Below, piece after piece: positions 48,601-54,470 of a DNA stretch of 64,000 nt. Origin of the DNA: Tretioscincus oriximinensis (Eukaryota; Chordata; Lepidosauria; Squamata; Gymnophthalmidae); the NCBI GenBank assembly GCA_022410635.1, contig JAJVDF010000466.1:166533-230532 (forward strand), in the 5' to 3' direction. How positions within the stretch are numbered: position 1 is the stretch's first letter; the number at the start of each line of letters is the position of its first letter. Both the position numbers and the translations under genes were made by a program. Under the pieces are notes generated by a model. It searched no databases. It was not told the DNA's origin and was given only the letters and a program-made list of their open reading frames with translations.

Positions 48601-51600
48601 TTCAAATTAACTTTACTATTACTGACAGTTGCTGGTATCCTAGATCTGATACGAGTGGTAACTGGCATATGTCAGGAGGGTGAGAGTGTCTCTGCTTTCA
48701 GGGCACCCAGGAGTGAGGATTCATGAGGCAATTCTGGTGGTGCAACTGAAGTCAAGCTTTCCAGCTCTAGCTAGAGCAGCAGGAAGTCGAGCTGGAAGCC
48801 ACTAGTGACTTAGAAATACCATTGACAACATCCCCCATTGGCTGGACAGCATGTTGTCTGCGGAGGCACCGGCTGTCAAGGTGCTTCCGCACTCTGGTGG
48901 GACAGTGCGATCAGCTGCCCACACAGCCTAAATGCAGCCAGAGTTTGCTATTGTTTGCTAGGTAGTTAGCAGAGTTTGGAATTGCTCAATACCAAAGAGA
49001 AAAACAGAAACACGTGAATCGCCTTCCTGCTGGCTTTTGTTTATCAGTCCATGCAGGTGGGGATGGAATTCTCTGAGCCTGTGGAGGACCTGAATATGTA
49101 GTCTTTTAATAACAAAAAAGCCCAAAACACCATTGCGCACTGAGACCTCACCAAGGCAGAAGTGGAAAGGTCACAGGCCAGGTTTGGTTCACAAAGCAGT
49201 TTTAAGAGGTACAAAGGCAGCTTTNAAAAAAAACAAAAACAAAAAACCTTCTTTAGAACGACTTATTTGATTTTTCTTTCTCCGCTTGCCAGAGACCATT
49301 GTTTGAGGCCTTTGATAGGAAACAGAAAACGTCGCTGTTTCCTGTTTATCCTAAAAGACCTCAAACACCGATGATTGGCGAGAGAAAGAATGCGAAGGGT
49401 AAAGGCTGTTTTGGAGTAGACGCAAAAGCAATGGGCAGAATCTTCTCCTTCACCAGTGTCGCAGTAGGAAACAAAAATGTTGCTAAAGTATCCCAATCTC
49501 AGAATTTTATAGGGGAGGCTTTCTGAGTTTGACCCCCTCTGTTCTATACCTTCATCTACCAATAGTGTATCTCTAGTCTCCATGATGTTCCTTCCCAAAA
49601 GTGTGTTTATGTACAAAGCANTACCTGGGCGGTATTCCAGGATAACAACACGACCTTGAAGCTGTCTTCAGAGGCCAGCAAAAATGTTCAGCAGGGTGGC
49701 AATACTTGGAGGATGTAATTAATTATCTCAAAATGGCCCTGTGTTGATTTGCCCATGTCATAGCCAGTATTTACTTTATGAGGTTTTGCCACCATGCAGG
49801 CCTCTGAGGACACCTTCCAGGGCATGGTAATTGTCTTGAAATACTGCCCAAGCCTGCTTTGTACATAGACACATATTGGGGAATGAGCATAATGTTTGAA
49901 ATATAATTACCGTCAGTGTTCATCACCTGCCTGCGGTGCTGTTTTTAGGACTTTGTTTGACTTCATATCAGGAGAGCCATGTAGGATACGTAGATGTCAT
50001 TGATTGTTATCAGATTGCATGATCCCCATTCCGATAAAGGTAATGACATGCCAAGAAAATTATTTATTTAATAATAACTTCAGCCTTTGATTGAAAAAAA
50101 CAGCTGTCCCTTCCCTACTTTCAGGCATTGTTTTAATAGGTTATTTGGTTTTTAATGTTAGCCGCCCTGAGAACATTGGGTGTAGGTCAGTATAAAAATG
50201 CAAGTAAATAAATATTTATTTCCTGCCTTATACCTGAGATTCTTTAGGCAGGCAACACTATAATAATAATAATAATAGTTATAGAAGTAGATCAGTGACT
50301 AAAACAGCGATAGTGCCTAGATGGAAAAAAGCTGTTTTTACCTCAGCTAAGGTCCAGGGATCTTATCTTTATAAAGATCCAATCTTTATCTGGGCTTTGT
50401 ATACACTGGATAGGATTTCAGAAAATATCAAGTGCATGGGACCTGCCAGAGTCTGCACTAGCATGCAGATGCCAGGGCCCCATCCCAAGATATATCCTGG
50501 AATAACAGCCAGTGTGGCAGGATCTACACATGTCTTCACCCAATGTCTGTACATTACACACTTCAGAAGAAGAGACTATTCTATAACTTGAATAATGTTT
50601 TTTATCTGCACAATCATCTGGAATCAACTTTGCCTCAGTGGTACCCAGTAAGAACAAAGGGTTAATATGGGCATAGTTTAAAAAATAGGACTATATAGTA
50701 NTAATACTGATGCACGCAAATAAAAGCAGTGTTTTCTTTCAATCTATACTGCTCAAAACAATTAAGGGAACACTTTAATATACGCTGTTATGTTAAAGTG
50801 TTCAATTAATTGTTTTGAGCAGTATATTTTCAATGAAAAGGTGCCTCCAATACTTGTTGTGGAAAGATGTGCAGTNCGGTTGTCTTAAATGAACTCATTT
50901 TTAGGATTGTTCCTTCAATGAGTTTCTTCATGTTGTACATTGTAATTACATTAGCTGTGTTAAGGAAATGTTTTAAACAACCTCCTCTTTTATCTACTTT
51001 TTTTGTGCAATCGTTCCATTTTACAAAGAACGCGAACTCATCTCTAGAATAGTTATTTTCTTAGAAAAGTGGCTGCAAAAATAACAGAGATATTTTATTT
51101 CATGCTCCAAAACAAAAGTCTTAAAGCTCAAATCTTGAGTTTTAAAAATCGTGACTATGGAAGATCGTGAGTTCAATAATGAAAACACTGTGTAAGGGTG
51201 AATTTATGCTGAGAGAAACTGTATTAAGAAAATGCAGGTAGATTATTCACAAAGAATAATGTTGATATAAGCTGATTTCTTTATGTATTGGCTTATACTA
51301 AAACCCTGTCTCTCTCTTCCTGCTTCAGTGTTTGCATGGATACTGGTAGGCATCTAATAGAAGATTTTACCCCTTCCACTTTAATCAGAAGTGTATAATT
51401 GAAACTTTATCTTTAGTCTCTGTTAATACAGGTTGCCTTAAGCACTTTATTATCAAAAAATAAATGTTTNACTTGGTTGATTCCTAGAATACTTAATACG
51501 GGTATTAATTGATTAATTATTAATATAGTTCCGATATAACCTCTGGCTTGGATGGAACCATCTTCCCTTCAGCCATTGGTTGAATCTCTGGGATCTTTGG

Positions 51601-52613
51601 TTCTTTTGCTTTTACAATCTCCACCTTATTTCTGCTGGGCTAGATCCCAAGTGTTTATTTCCGCACCATTTATGTTTTGTTTTCTTCCATTGAAGGCAAT
51701 GGCTTGCCAGTGAATAGTAACAGGAACCCAGCATGGTAGGGGATGCTTGTAATTTACTGGTAGAGCAAACTGCCTGGAAACAGAGGGCCATAGGTTTGAT
51801 TCCCAGCTTCTCCCTAGAAGCAAACTACTTCTGAGTCTTTGCTAGGAAATCTGTATCACAAGCAGGATTATTATTCTGATCTTTAACCTGTATCAGATTT
51901 TATCCCCGTTCTGTGTGTCATAGTGGTTAATTCATTGATCTTTTGCTGAGTATGGGGACACATTTCTCACTGGCCNTAGCTCAAGTAGTAGAGGAAACTG
52001 CCTAGATGGCAGAAGATTCCCCCATCTGTCCCTGGAAGTCGGACTTCAGCATCTCTCCCAAGGCTGAAGGGTGTCAACCAGGCATCCGTGGTTATGCAGC
52101 AACAACACCACAACCTTTATCAGAACTCTAATCTTTATCTGTGCCTATTTCCCTGAATGGTGATAGATTTGGGGGAATCAAAGCACCTTGGTATCAAAAC
52201 CCTCCTTGAAGTTTTAACAGAAAATAAGGGGGGGACTGAAAGGGAGATCGCGGTATGTTACCTATCAGGACGTGGTTTCCCATTCTTTACAAATGGAATT
52301 GCAGTGGCCGTTTTGTGAGTGGATCCTTGGGCTGTGTGGTTCAGCTGCCCCTGTGACCAGCGTTAGTCATAGACCTGCCTGCTTTGACATGTGCAAGAAT
52401 GAGGAACTTGATAGTGATACTTGTTAAAGAATGTTTTCCTTCCCTCTTTTAAAAAACACAGATGTTCCTGTCACTTCAACTCCAGTCACCGCTTTCTACC
52501 ATGGCTGCATGACGGTGAAAGTTAAGAAGCAAGCGCTGGATCTAGATGAGGCTCTCTACAAGTCCAGCGACATCACATCTCACTCTTGTCCTCCATTAGA
52601 GACGGGTCAATAG
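9659..52613 (+). CDS. GAS6: GAS6, exons 3-15 (3' part of gene; exons 1-2 outside window)
   Basis: Secreted vitamin-K-dependent protein that bridges phosphatidylserine on dying cells to the TAM receptors TYRO3, AXL and MERTK (family knowledge). Thirteen exons with GT/AG borders join in frame to 592 codons plus a TAG stop. Order in this partial protein: end of the Gla region with the aromatic/hydrophobic stretch (residues 1-29), EGF1 (about 30-70), EGF2 (71-111), EGF3 (112-153), EGF4 (154-194), LG1 (about 205-375) and LG2 (about 390-580). Sequence agreement with GAS6 rather than its paralogue PROS1 is clear in LG1 ([11 protein letters not shown], then GRVTSSGP) and at the C-terminus ([19 protein letters not shown]). 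The tail-to-tail neighbour TMEM255B supports orthology. No stop or frameshift was seen. The Gla exon and signal peptide were not found in 1-9658. Confidence 0.96.
9684..11998 (+). other. GAS6: GAS6 intron 3
   Basis: 2.3-kb intron between GTGAGT and TTTAG. Apart from a family B piece near 10547-10632, nothing nameable was seen. The stretches 9684-10545 and 10640-11998 are plain AT-rich DNA. Confidence 0.85.
10547..10632. mobile_element. Foldback family B, copy 2 (degenerate)
   Basis: TTTTCAGTCCAGTTTTTCTG then GATAGTTTAAAAGCCATC matches the right arm of the 5239 copy; the left arm is poor. Confidence 0.4.
11999..12061 (+). CDS. GAS6: GAS6 exon 4 (disulfide loop between Gla and EGF1)
   Basis: 63 nt, acceptor TTCTTTAG, donor GTAAGC, phase 1 at both ends. 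Reads (A)[20 protein letters not shown] and supplies the two cysteines of the small loop. In protein S the matching region is the thrombin-sensitive loop; here, as in GAS6 generally, it is short and lacks an obvious thrombin site. Confidence 0.94.
12520..13054. mobile_element. hAT-type non-autonomous element with perfect 8-bp TSD
   Basis: TGTGAAGG occurs at 12512-12519 and again at 13055-13062. The element starts CAGGGCCTATTTTGGG and, read from the other end, CAGACCCGCATTTAGGG, giving related terminal repeats. The interior is T/A-rich with a poly-C run near 12990. It has no coding capacity. A reversed relative lies at 53884. Confidence 0.8.
14236..14305. mobile_element. Foldback family A, copy 4 (fragment)
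   Basis: GACTCTATTCTAAGATATAT then CCCAGAATAAG matches one arm of the family. Confidence 0.4.
14545..15000 (-). mobile_element. LINE-like RT fragment joined to a purine tract, copy 2
   Basis: On the minus strand: TTCAATATTCCGAGGTATAA near 14990, an [14 protein letters not shown] frame near 14840-14815, a purine tract (14600-14805), then GGGCTAAAGCCCATTGCATT and ACCATAATGCAAC. Homologous along its length to 3375-3725. Confidence 0.5.
14790..14803 (+). repeat. C14 homopolymer
   Basis: Fourteen C residues inside the pyrimidine tract of the RT/purine repeat; length is likely variable. Confidence 0.9.
16180..16432 (+). mobile_element. tRNA-derived SINE family 1
   Basis: Pol III A-box-like GTGATGCAGTGGTTAGAGTG and B-box-like CCGnTTCGATTCCCC, then GGTGACCTTGGGCCAGTCAC, a motif of Sauria-type squamate SINEs. 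It ends GGGCnGGATACAAGTACAAA then (TAAA)n. Confidence 0.8.
17651..17835 (-). mobile_element. tRNA-derived SINE family 2 (head missing)
   Basis: GAAGAA tail, GGGTTCTTATACCCCGCTTT and TTGCAGTCAGTTGCAATTTC, as in the 47142 and 43240 copies. It breaks off inside the body. Confidence 0.75.
18098..18136 (+). mobile_element. Foldback family B fragment, copy 3
   Basis: ATCTTCAGTCCTAGAGAACT GGGT-type text, one arm only. Confidence 0.35.
18216..19240 (-). mobile_element. Tc1-like DNA transposon, 5'-truncated
   Basis: The terminal repeat CAGTGCCTTGCAAAAGTATT then CATACCCCTTGAA starts at 18216 after a TA. The rest, read on the minus strand, is transposase-derived. The element breaks off near 19240, before the other terminal repeat. 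Confidence 0.85.
18560..19240 (-). pseudogene. Tc1-like transposase fossil
   Basis: Minus-strand text includes the helix-turn-helix end ([20 protein letters not shown]), the first catalytic region ([15 protein letters not shown]), [16 protein letters not shown], a QQDKD near the second Asp, and [16 protein letters not shown] at the third site. At least one frameshift and the stop at 18619-18621 make it inactive. The third catalytic Glu codon is the one that became TAG. Confidence 0.8.
19556..19617. repeat. Perfect palindrome, 30-bp arms, 2-bp spacer
   Basis: The left arm starts TAAAATCCTGTTAACAAGAT and runs to ATATTT at 19585. The spacer is AC, and 19588-19617 is the exact reverse complement. 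No mismatch. Confidence 0.97.
20766..20998 (+). mobile_element. tRNA-derived SINE family 1
   Basis: A-box-like GGTGTAGTGGTTGAGTGTTG, intact B box CCCGGTTCGATTCCCC, CCTTGGGCCAGTTGCAG, and end GGGCGAGATACATGTACAAA. The best-preserved copy of this family. Confidence 0.85.
22285..22596 (+). mobile_element. tRNA-derived SINE family 2, full length
   Basis: Head GGCACGGATAGCTCAGTCGC then GGTTTCGAAGCCC (A and B boxes). Body CAACCCAGCTATTCGAAAGC, GCCTTCGGGCAAAAATACCC, GGGATATAAGAACCC. Tail CTTCTTTTTCTTCTTCTT. The head is tRNA-like but not a tRNA gene. Confidence 0.85.
23338..23460 (+). CDS. GAS6: GAS6 exon 5 (EGF1)
   Basis: 123 nt, acceptor TCTCCACAG, donor GTATGT, phase 1-1. Starts N-LPDQC and has the six EGF cysteines. 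It contains the Asp beta-hydroxylation pattern C-x-D-x4-F-x-C-x-C ([12 protein letters not shown]). An open frame runs on past the donor but leaves the EGF pattern at once, so the GT at 23461 is taken as the border. Confidence 0.96.
23461..25417 (+). other. GAS6: GAS6 intron 5
   Basis: About 2 kb between EGF1 and EGF2, with a family A foldback at 24806-24985. The stretches 23461-24805 and 24986-25417 hold nothing I can name. Confidence 0.85.
24806..24985. mobile_element. Foldback family A, copy 5 (best palindrome)
   Basis: Left end CCCCCCACTGAGCCTTATTC, inner CACACGCCAGTGTG. Right end GCTCAGAATAAGGCTCATCG then GGGACAGAACTTATAA. The arms pair over about 80 bp. Confidence 0.75.
25418..25540 (+). 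CDS. GAS6: GAS6 exon 6 (EGF2, calcium-binding)
   Basis: 123 nt, acceptor TTTTTCAG, donor GTAAGA, phase 1-1. Begins with the calcium-binding start DINEC. Six cysteines are present, with the Asn beta-hydroxylation pattern [12 protein letters not shown]. It ends DNKTCE, which creates an N-glycosylation sequon (NKT) just before the last cysteine. Confidence 0.96.
25890..26050 (+). mobile_element. CR1 3' end, degenerate
   Basis: GACTGCCTCCAGGCTGGAG, GGTGGGTCACTGTGTGAGAC, then CCAGCAGGTCTC ... TCTTACATTCTTA follow the CR1 3' end with extra changes. Confidence 0.6.
27037..27200. mobile_element. Foldback element, GCCGTGTTAGTC family, copy 2
   Basis: AGCACTTCAGGGACTAACGA ... AGTATGAGCTTTCATATACT TCTTCAG, then CTTGTTAGTCTTTAAAGTGT and GACTAACATGGCTATTTCTT. 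Same order as copy 1, degenerate. Confidence 0.55.
28810..29735 (-). mobile_element. Probable L1-like LINE 3' portion
   Basis: On the minus strand a stretch near 29160-29290 reads [20 protein letters not shown], resembling the C-terminus of L1-type ORF2. It ends on the left in a TA-rich run. Several stops and high A content leave the assignment tentative. Confidence 0.4.
29835..30165 (+). pseudogene. L2-clade LINE ORF2 fragment
   Basis: Reads [35 protein letters not shown], then [20 protein letters not shown] after a frame break near the N. This is the C-terminal part of the L2 reverse-transcriptase ORF. Broken by a gap and frameshift. Confidence 0.8.
30662..30787 (+). CDS. GAS6: GAS6 exon 7 (EGF3, calcium-binding)
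   Basis: 126 nt, acceptor TTATTCTAG, donor GTATGT, phase 1-1. Begins DIDEC and has six cysteines. The hydroxylation pattern C-x-N-x4-Y-x-C-x-C is kept, but the usual Pro-Gly turn before the aromatic residue is replaced (NLISSY where most calcium-binding EGFs have NxPGSY). Confidence 0.95.
30869..30884 (+). repeat. C16 homopolymer
   Basis: Sixteen C residues about 80 bp after exon 7. Confidence 0.9.
31225..31345 (+). mobile_element. CR1 3' end
   Basis: GGGTCATTGTGTGTGAGAAA, GCTGGACTGGATGGGCTACG, then GACTCCTCTTAnGTCCTTAT: the CR1 terminus on the plus strand. Confidence 0.75.
31480..31722 (-). mobile_element. tRNA-derived SINE family 1
   Basis: Tail TATTTATTTGTTTATACTTA, then TCCCGCCCTATACCTG, CAACCATAG, the reverse B box and CACTACACCAGACTGGCTCA at the right. 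Interrupted by a G run at 31543. Confidence 0.8.
31925..32030. mobile_element. Foldback family A, copy 6
   Basis: Centre CATCTACATGCCAGTGTAGA TG is a near-perfect palindrome. The right arm has GGCAGGCTCCTATTCTGAGT and AATCGGGGACAG. Confidence 0.65.
32305..32460. mobile_element. Tigger/pogo-like remnant, copy 2
   Basis: TTAAACCCCTTTATAACAAA at the left and TTTTGTTATATCAGGGTTAT ... GAGTTTCACCT at the right, inverted relative to each other, with CCAGGACTTTCAAATTTG inside, shared with the 39523 copy in reverse. Confidence 0.5.
32670..32791 (+). CDS. GAS6: GAS6 exon 8 (EGF4, calcium-binding)
   Basis: 122 nt, acceptor TATCCGTAG, entering in phase 1 and ending in phase 0 after GAG. Begins DVNEC and has six cysteines with the pattern [12 protein letters not shown]. 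The donor is GTATTT, weaker than the other donors in the gene, and a CTTCC/CTTT pyrimidine tract starts a few bases downstream. The exon end is fixed by the phase and by the next exon starting DILPC. Confidence 0.94.
32792..33689 (+). other. GAS6: GAS6 intron 8
   Basis: 0.9 kb. Starts with a CTTCC/CTTT/CTGT pyrimidine tract (about 32798-32845) and has a GGA-rich purine tract at 33120-33230. Nothing else recognised. Confidence 0.85.
33690..33808 (+). CDS. GAS6: GAS6 exon 9 (EGF4-LG1 linker, start of LG1)
   Basis: 119 nt, acceptor TTCCCTGTAG, donor GTGAGA, phase 0 to 2. Reads DILPCVSF, then [14 protein letters not shown] and a basic end ([11 protein letters not shown]). The cysteine in DILPC is expected to bond to the LG region, as in the human GAS6 structure (family knowledge). 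The basic stretch opens LG1. Confidence 0.95.
33990..34203 (+). mobile_element. CR1 3' end
   Basis: CTGCCTCCAGGACGGAGCAA, TGGGCCACTGTGTGAGACCA, GGGCTATAGCCCCATTCAGC, CTCCTCTTATGTTCTTTT. Plus-strand CR1 terminus. Confidence 0.8.
35095..35313 (-). mobile_element. tRNA-derived SINE family 1
   Basis: TCAGGGTAGCCAACCATAGC, TTTGTTGCTTTCTCCACAAC, CTTTCATGAAGGAGTGGGGA ATCGAA, and head reverse CACTACACCAAACTGTCTCT. Confidence 0.8.
35953..36142 (+). CDS. GAS6: GAS6 exon 10 (LG1 core)
   Basis: 190 nt, acceptor TTTGGTTAG, donor GTGGGT, phase 2 to 0. Encodes [44 protein letters not shown] and NHGMWQT: the beta-sandwich strands of LG1, in the region used for AXL binding in human GAS6 (family knowledge). 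The frame stays open for seven codons into the intron and then meets TAA. Confidence 0.96.
36180..36475 (+). mobile_element. CR1 3' end
   Basis: AGAAAAAAACTTTCTGAGAG, GGCTGGACAGCCATCTGGAA, AATCCTGCATTGAGCAGGGG GTTGAT, CTTCCAACTCTGTGATTCTG: the CR1 ORF2 end and 3' UTR, plus strand. Confidence 0.85.
36930..37140 (-). mobile_element. tRNA-derived SINE family 1
   Basis: CTTTCTCTGCAACAGACACC, GTGAAGTAGGGGGGGTTGAG, CTTCATGGAGGAGTGTGGAA, and a head reading ACTACTACACT in reverse. Confidence 0.7.
38788..38952 (+). CDS. GAS6: GAS6 exon 11 (LG1)
   Basis: 165 nt, acceptor TTTCCCTTCAG, donor GTAAGT, phase 0-0. Reads [15 protein letters not shown], then KIAVSGDLF and [10 protein letters not shown]. The NLT sequon matches the N-glycosylation site recalled for human GAS6 LG1. 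Confidence 0.96.
38953..40309 (+). other. GAS6: GAS6 intron 11
   Basis: 1.4 kb; contains the 184-bp Tigger-like element and otherwise plain sequence. Confidence 0.85.
39523..39706. mobile_element. Tigger/pogo-like MITE, copy 3 (best)
   Basis: Left end CAGTTGAAACCCCATTATAA (after TA). Right end, reversed, CAGGTAAAACCCTGTTATAA. Repeated TATAACAAA inside. 184 bp, no coding capacity. Confidence 0.65.
40310..40478 (+). CDS. GAS6: GAS6 exon 12 (end of LG1, start of LG2)
   Basis: 169 nt, acceptor TTTGTCTAG, donor GTAAGT, phase 0 to 1. Contains [25 protein letters not shown] and [12 protein letters not shown]. The two cysteines are the conserved LG1-end and inter-domain positions. The end FNLSY has an extra potential N-glycosylation sequon (NLS). 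Confidence 0.96.
40479..42297 (+). other. GAS6: GAS6 intron 12
   Basis: 1.8 kb. A CR1 fragment (minus) lies near 41975-42110. 40479-41975 holds no nameable feature despite some open frames. Confidence 0.85.
41975..42110 (-). mobile_element. CR1 3' end, degenerate
   Basis: CAACAGCCTATCTAGCCCAG, CATTCTGCACCACACTGTGG CCCATC: reverse complement of the CR1 end. Confidence 0.6.
42298..42470 (+). CDS. GAS6: GAS6 exon 13 (LG2)
   Basis: 173 nt, acceptor CTTTCTGTAG, donor GTAAAC, phase 1 to 0. Contains [21 protein letters not shown] and [15 protein letters not shown], the first strands of LG2. The family pattern [11 protein letters not shown] is kept. Confidence 0.96.
42471..44111 (+). other. GAS6: GAS6 intron 13
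   Basis: 1.6 kb with one family 2 SINE. The flanking stretches 42471-43235 and 43525-44111 hold nothing nameable. Confidence 0.85.
43240..43518 (-). mobile_element. tRNA-derived SINE family 2
   Basis: AGAAGAAG tail, GGGTTCTTATACCCCGCTTT, GGGCTTCGAAACCCGATCTC (reverse B box) and CTCCTTAGCGACTGAACTAT at the head. A short internal deletion is likely, since the CGAATAGCTGGGTTGGCTAG segment is absent. Confidence 0.85.
44112..44340 (+). CDS. GAS6: GAS6 exon 14 (LG2)
   Basis: 229 nt, acceptor TGCTTTTCAG, donor GTAAGC, phase 0 to 1. Contains [24 protein letters not shown], a glycosylation sequon in ENLSI, and IGGLP at the end. Compared with human GAS6 as recalled, it carries an additional cysteine seven residues before the conserved CDGQEH cysteine. 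Confidence 0.96.
45393..45599. mobile_element. Foldback element, GCCGTGTTAGTC family, copy 3
   Basis: TTAGCCGTGTTAGTCTAGTA, GCATAAGCTTTCGTAGACAG, then twice AGACGTGTCTACG and GAAAGCTTATGCCACCCACT. CAGAACAGAGAA flanks both sides (45393-45404, 45588-45599); part of it may be element sequence. The central GTAGACGTGTCTAC block is doubled. Confidence 0.75.
46780..46975 (+). mobile_element. Sauria-type SINE tail, degenerate
   Basis: GTGGCAAACTACCTCGGTGT CTCTGCCAGAAAAC ... CAATCATGACTCAGTGGTAT: the general order of a Sauria SINE 3' region. The head is poorly preserved. Confidence 0.4.
47142..47452 (-). mobile_element. tRNA-derived SINE family 2, full length
   Basis: GAAGAAGAAAAAGAAGAA tail, GGGTTCTTATACCCCGCTTT, ATTCCTGCTTTCGAATAGCT, GGGCTTCGAAATCCAATTTC, and head reverse GCGACTGAGCTATCCGTGCC. 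Near-complete mirror of the 22285 copy. Confidence 0.85.
48078..48430. mobile_element. Two CR1 3' ends in opposite orientation
   Basis: 48078-48157 (AATCATAGAGTTGGATGGGA, CAACCCCTGCTCCATGCAGG) is a minus-strand CR1 end. 48180-48430 (AAAAAACTTTCTGACAGTAA, GAGGCTGAACAGCCATCTCT, CCCTTCCAACTCTTAAGATT) is a plus-strand CR1 end. The two 3' termini face outward. Confidence 0.8.
49225..49470. mobile_element. Foldback MITE in intron 14, element C
   Basis: Left arm TTTCTTTCTCCGCTTGCCAG ... GTTTGAGGCCTTTGATAGGA AACAG. Right arm CTGTTTCCTGTTTATCCTAA AAGACCTCAAACA ... TTGGCGAGAGAAAG. Arms of about 50-90 bp with little loop. Confidence 0.7.
49602..49890. mobile_element. Foldback MITE in intron 14, element D
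   Basis: Left end TGTTTATGTACAAAGCAnTA then CCTGGGCGGTATTCCAGGAT. Right end, reversed, TGTCTATGTACAAAGCAGGC then TTGGGCAGTATTTCAAGAC. The arms continue through TCAGAGGCC near the middle. Confidence 0.75.
50130..50260. mobile_element. LINE 3' tail (+) next to a SINE tail (-)
   Basis: GTTTTTAATGTTAGCCGCCC TGAG ... GTATAAAAATGCAAGTAAAT is an L2/CR1-type 3' tail. TATTTATTTCCTGCCTTATA CCTGAGATTC is the reverse of the SINE family 1 tail. Confidence 0.5.
50440..50515. mobile_element. Foldback family A, copy 7 (fragment)
   Basis: CTGCACTAGCATGCAGATGC CAGGGCCCCATCCCAAGATA TATCC: one arm plus the centre. Confidence 0.5.
50744..50827. mobile_element. 84-bp palindromic MITE with 7-bp direct repeats
   Basis: TATACTGCTCAAAACAATTA ... 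GAACACTTTAATATA and the reverse AAGTGTTCAATTAATTGTTT TGAGCAGTATA. TTTCAAT flanks both sides (50737-50743, 50828-50834). Confidence 0.8.
52462..52613 (+). CDS. GAS6: GAS6 exon 15 (C-terminus of LG2 and stop)
   Basis: Coding part of the last exon: acceptor AAAAAACACAG, then [17 protein letters not shown] and a C-terminus with [23 protein letters not shown] and TAG at 52611-52613. The GCM and SCPP cysteines form the conserved C-terminal disulfide of LG2. Confidence 0.96.
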
Positions 52614-53055
52614 ATCCCACTGCAACACACACAAAAGTTTTGTATTCAGAAAAGTCCATTTCAGTGCTTTCCTTTTTATATATATAAATATATATATAAA
52701 TGAGATAAATTATTCAGACTTCCAGCACTGCGTGTATAGTTCTCTTGAACACTGAAGTTACGTAGGAGCTACTGAAACTCTTGTGTCAGATTAATTATTG
52801 AAGTATTTCTTTGCTTGGGAGGTTTAAAATATGTAATATATTTGTAAATAGTGGAGAAGACTAATATTAATACCCCAAAGCTGCAAAGGATGGCCTAAGG
52901 TGAGTGGCTCAGAGACAGCTCGTAACTGTCATGGGGCAACTGGTAAAATATTCTGACTGGACTGGAAGATTAAAAATAGATCTGTATTTTTTTATTACCA
53001 AACGCTGCTTTGTGACTTAAAATATGAAAGAATAAAACACAAAACTTTTTTTCCG
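52614..53055 (+). other. GAS6: GAS6 3' UTR (estimated end)
   Basis: AT-rich non-coding sequence from the stop codon to about 20 nt past the AATAAA at 53031. It includes a TA-rich run near 52677-52701. The cleavage site is inferred only from the signal. Confidence 0.7.
53031..53036 (+). terminator. GAS6: GAS6 polyadenylation signal AATAAA
   Basis: Canonical hexamer about 420 nt after the GAS6 stop, followed by a T-rich stretch from 53046. It is the first good signal after the stop. Confidence 0.7.
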
Positions 53056-53883
53056 ACTTATCTGAAGCATGGACAGCCTCTGTACTGGATGGGTTTTATT
53101 TTCTCTTTATTTTCTTTCCTCCCTTCTTTCAGGCCAAATTGACATTACTTGTGCTAACCAACCAAGATGCAAACTGGGCCTTGCAAGTTGCAGCACTCAA
53201 GACTGTGATTTTCTTAGTTTATGAGGCAACTCCATTCTTCAGACATTTGTTGTATATTGGAAGTGCTTTACTAAAAACCTGGACTCTGGTCGCACAAGTA
53301 CTTCAATCTTCTTTAGTCTCAAAGAATTAACTTACATTTTTCTGCTTTGGTTCAGAAAAAAAAAAGAATTAAGCTTATCCTTCAGGACTAAAGAAAATTT
53401 AAAAGTTGTTGTGACCAGGGGCTTACTTGGGGACAAGTAACTGCTCTTCTCCCATCAGAAAAGCAAATTCTCATTTTTCCAAGAAGGTAAGGAATAGTTT
53501 GCAAGAGGGGGACTCGGCTTCAGTAAACGCAACAAAACTCCGCACTGCTTGAGCTTTCTGGGGAAGATTACCATATGGAAAAAGGATAAGACTTCTGTTA
53601 TATCTGCAAGGAAAGGAAAATTCAATAGGTGTTGCTTGTGTTACATGGTGTCTCTATGGAAATTGCCTCCCCTAAGTAGAATAACTGAGCCCTGCTGTAA
53701 TTTCAATAAGGTAACTTTGTCACTTCAATTCAGACGGGGCAGTGATGCCGTTGACGAGAAAGGCCTGCCATAGTTTATTGCAACTAATTTCAGAGGGCTT
53801 GCTCTGCTTCACTGGAAGTCACTTTGCTTTCAACAGTGAGTAAAAGGAGCAAATTACATTTTTGGCAACAGTACAGAACTTCC

Positions 53884-54247
53884 CAGACCTGTATTTAGGT
53901 GGAGGGCAACAGGGGCAGCTGCTCAGGGCAGCAGAACTGGGTGGGGAGTAGCACCCTCCACCCAGTGAAAGAGAAAATATTTTGGTTTTTTAATTCACAG
54001 CAGCACCACTAGGAGGCTCAAAAGTCTTGAATTTATTCTTTTTCCGTTTCTAATATGGAGTGAAGCTGGATTTAAATTCTGCCTCAGAAGTGACATCAAA
54101 AAAGTTTTGCAAAGAAGACTCAAGTGTTTAAGATTTTTGGGCTCCCATTGTAAGATTTCTCACAAGAAAATCTTATGGGGGGGGAAGTGGGGGAGATAGG
54201 TTTGTAAAAATAATTATTGCCTAGGGGCATCCTACACCCTCAACTCA
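53884..54247. mobile_element. hAT-type element, reversed relative of the 12520 element
   Basis: Starts CAGACCTGTATTTAGGTGGA GGGCAACAGGGGC, has CAGCACCACTAGGAGG inside and ends TGCCTAGGGGCATCCTACAC CC. All of these mirror the 12520-13054 element. Flanks GAACTTCC and GAACTTCT agree at 7 of 8 positions. Confidence 0.65.
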
Positions 54248-54329
54248 GAACTTCTTGTGTAAATACTCTTCCCTTGCTAGAATCCTATGAAATATTTCAT
54301 TTTTTTATAGATACGAGAAGCCTCCAATT

Positions 54330-54470
54330 CTCCTTTGGCTCTATCTACCCTGAGCCTTATTCTGGGCTATATCTTGGAATAGAAGCCTGCCGTAGTTCAT
54401 ACTGGTGTGTGCTCTGGCCAAGCTCTGTCTTGAGATATAATACAGAGTAAGGCTCCATGTACACAAAACC
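54330..54470. mobile_element. Foldback family A, copy 8
   Basis: CCTGAGCCTTATTCTGGGCT ATATCTTGGAATAGAAGCC ... CTGTCTTGAGATATAATACA GAGTAAGGCTC. Clear arms. Confidence 0.7.

Larger units (their letters stand above)
44341..52461 (+). other. GAS6: GAS6 intron 14 (about 8.1 kb)
   Basis: Holds several foldback elements, a SINE, CR1 and L2 tails. The stretches 44341-45390, 45600-46780, 47450-48070, 48440-49220 and 50830-51715 hold nothing nameable. 51715-51860 and 51960-52110 have SINE-like remnants (TTTGATTCCCAGCTTCTCCC; TAGCTCAAGTAGTAGAG). Confidence 0.85.
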
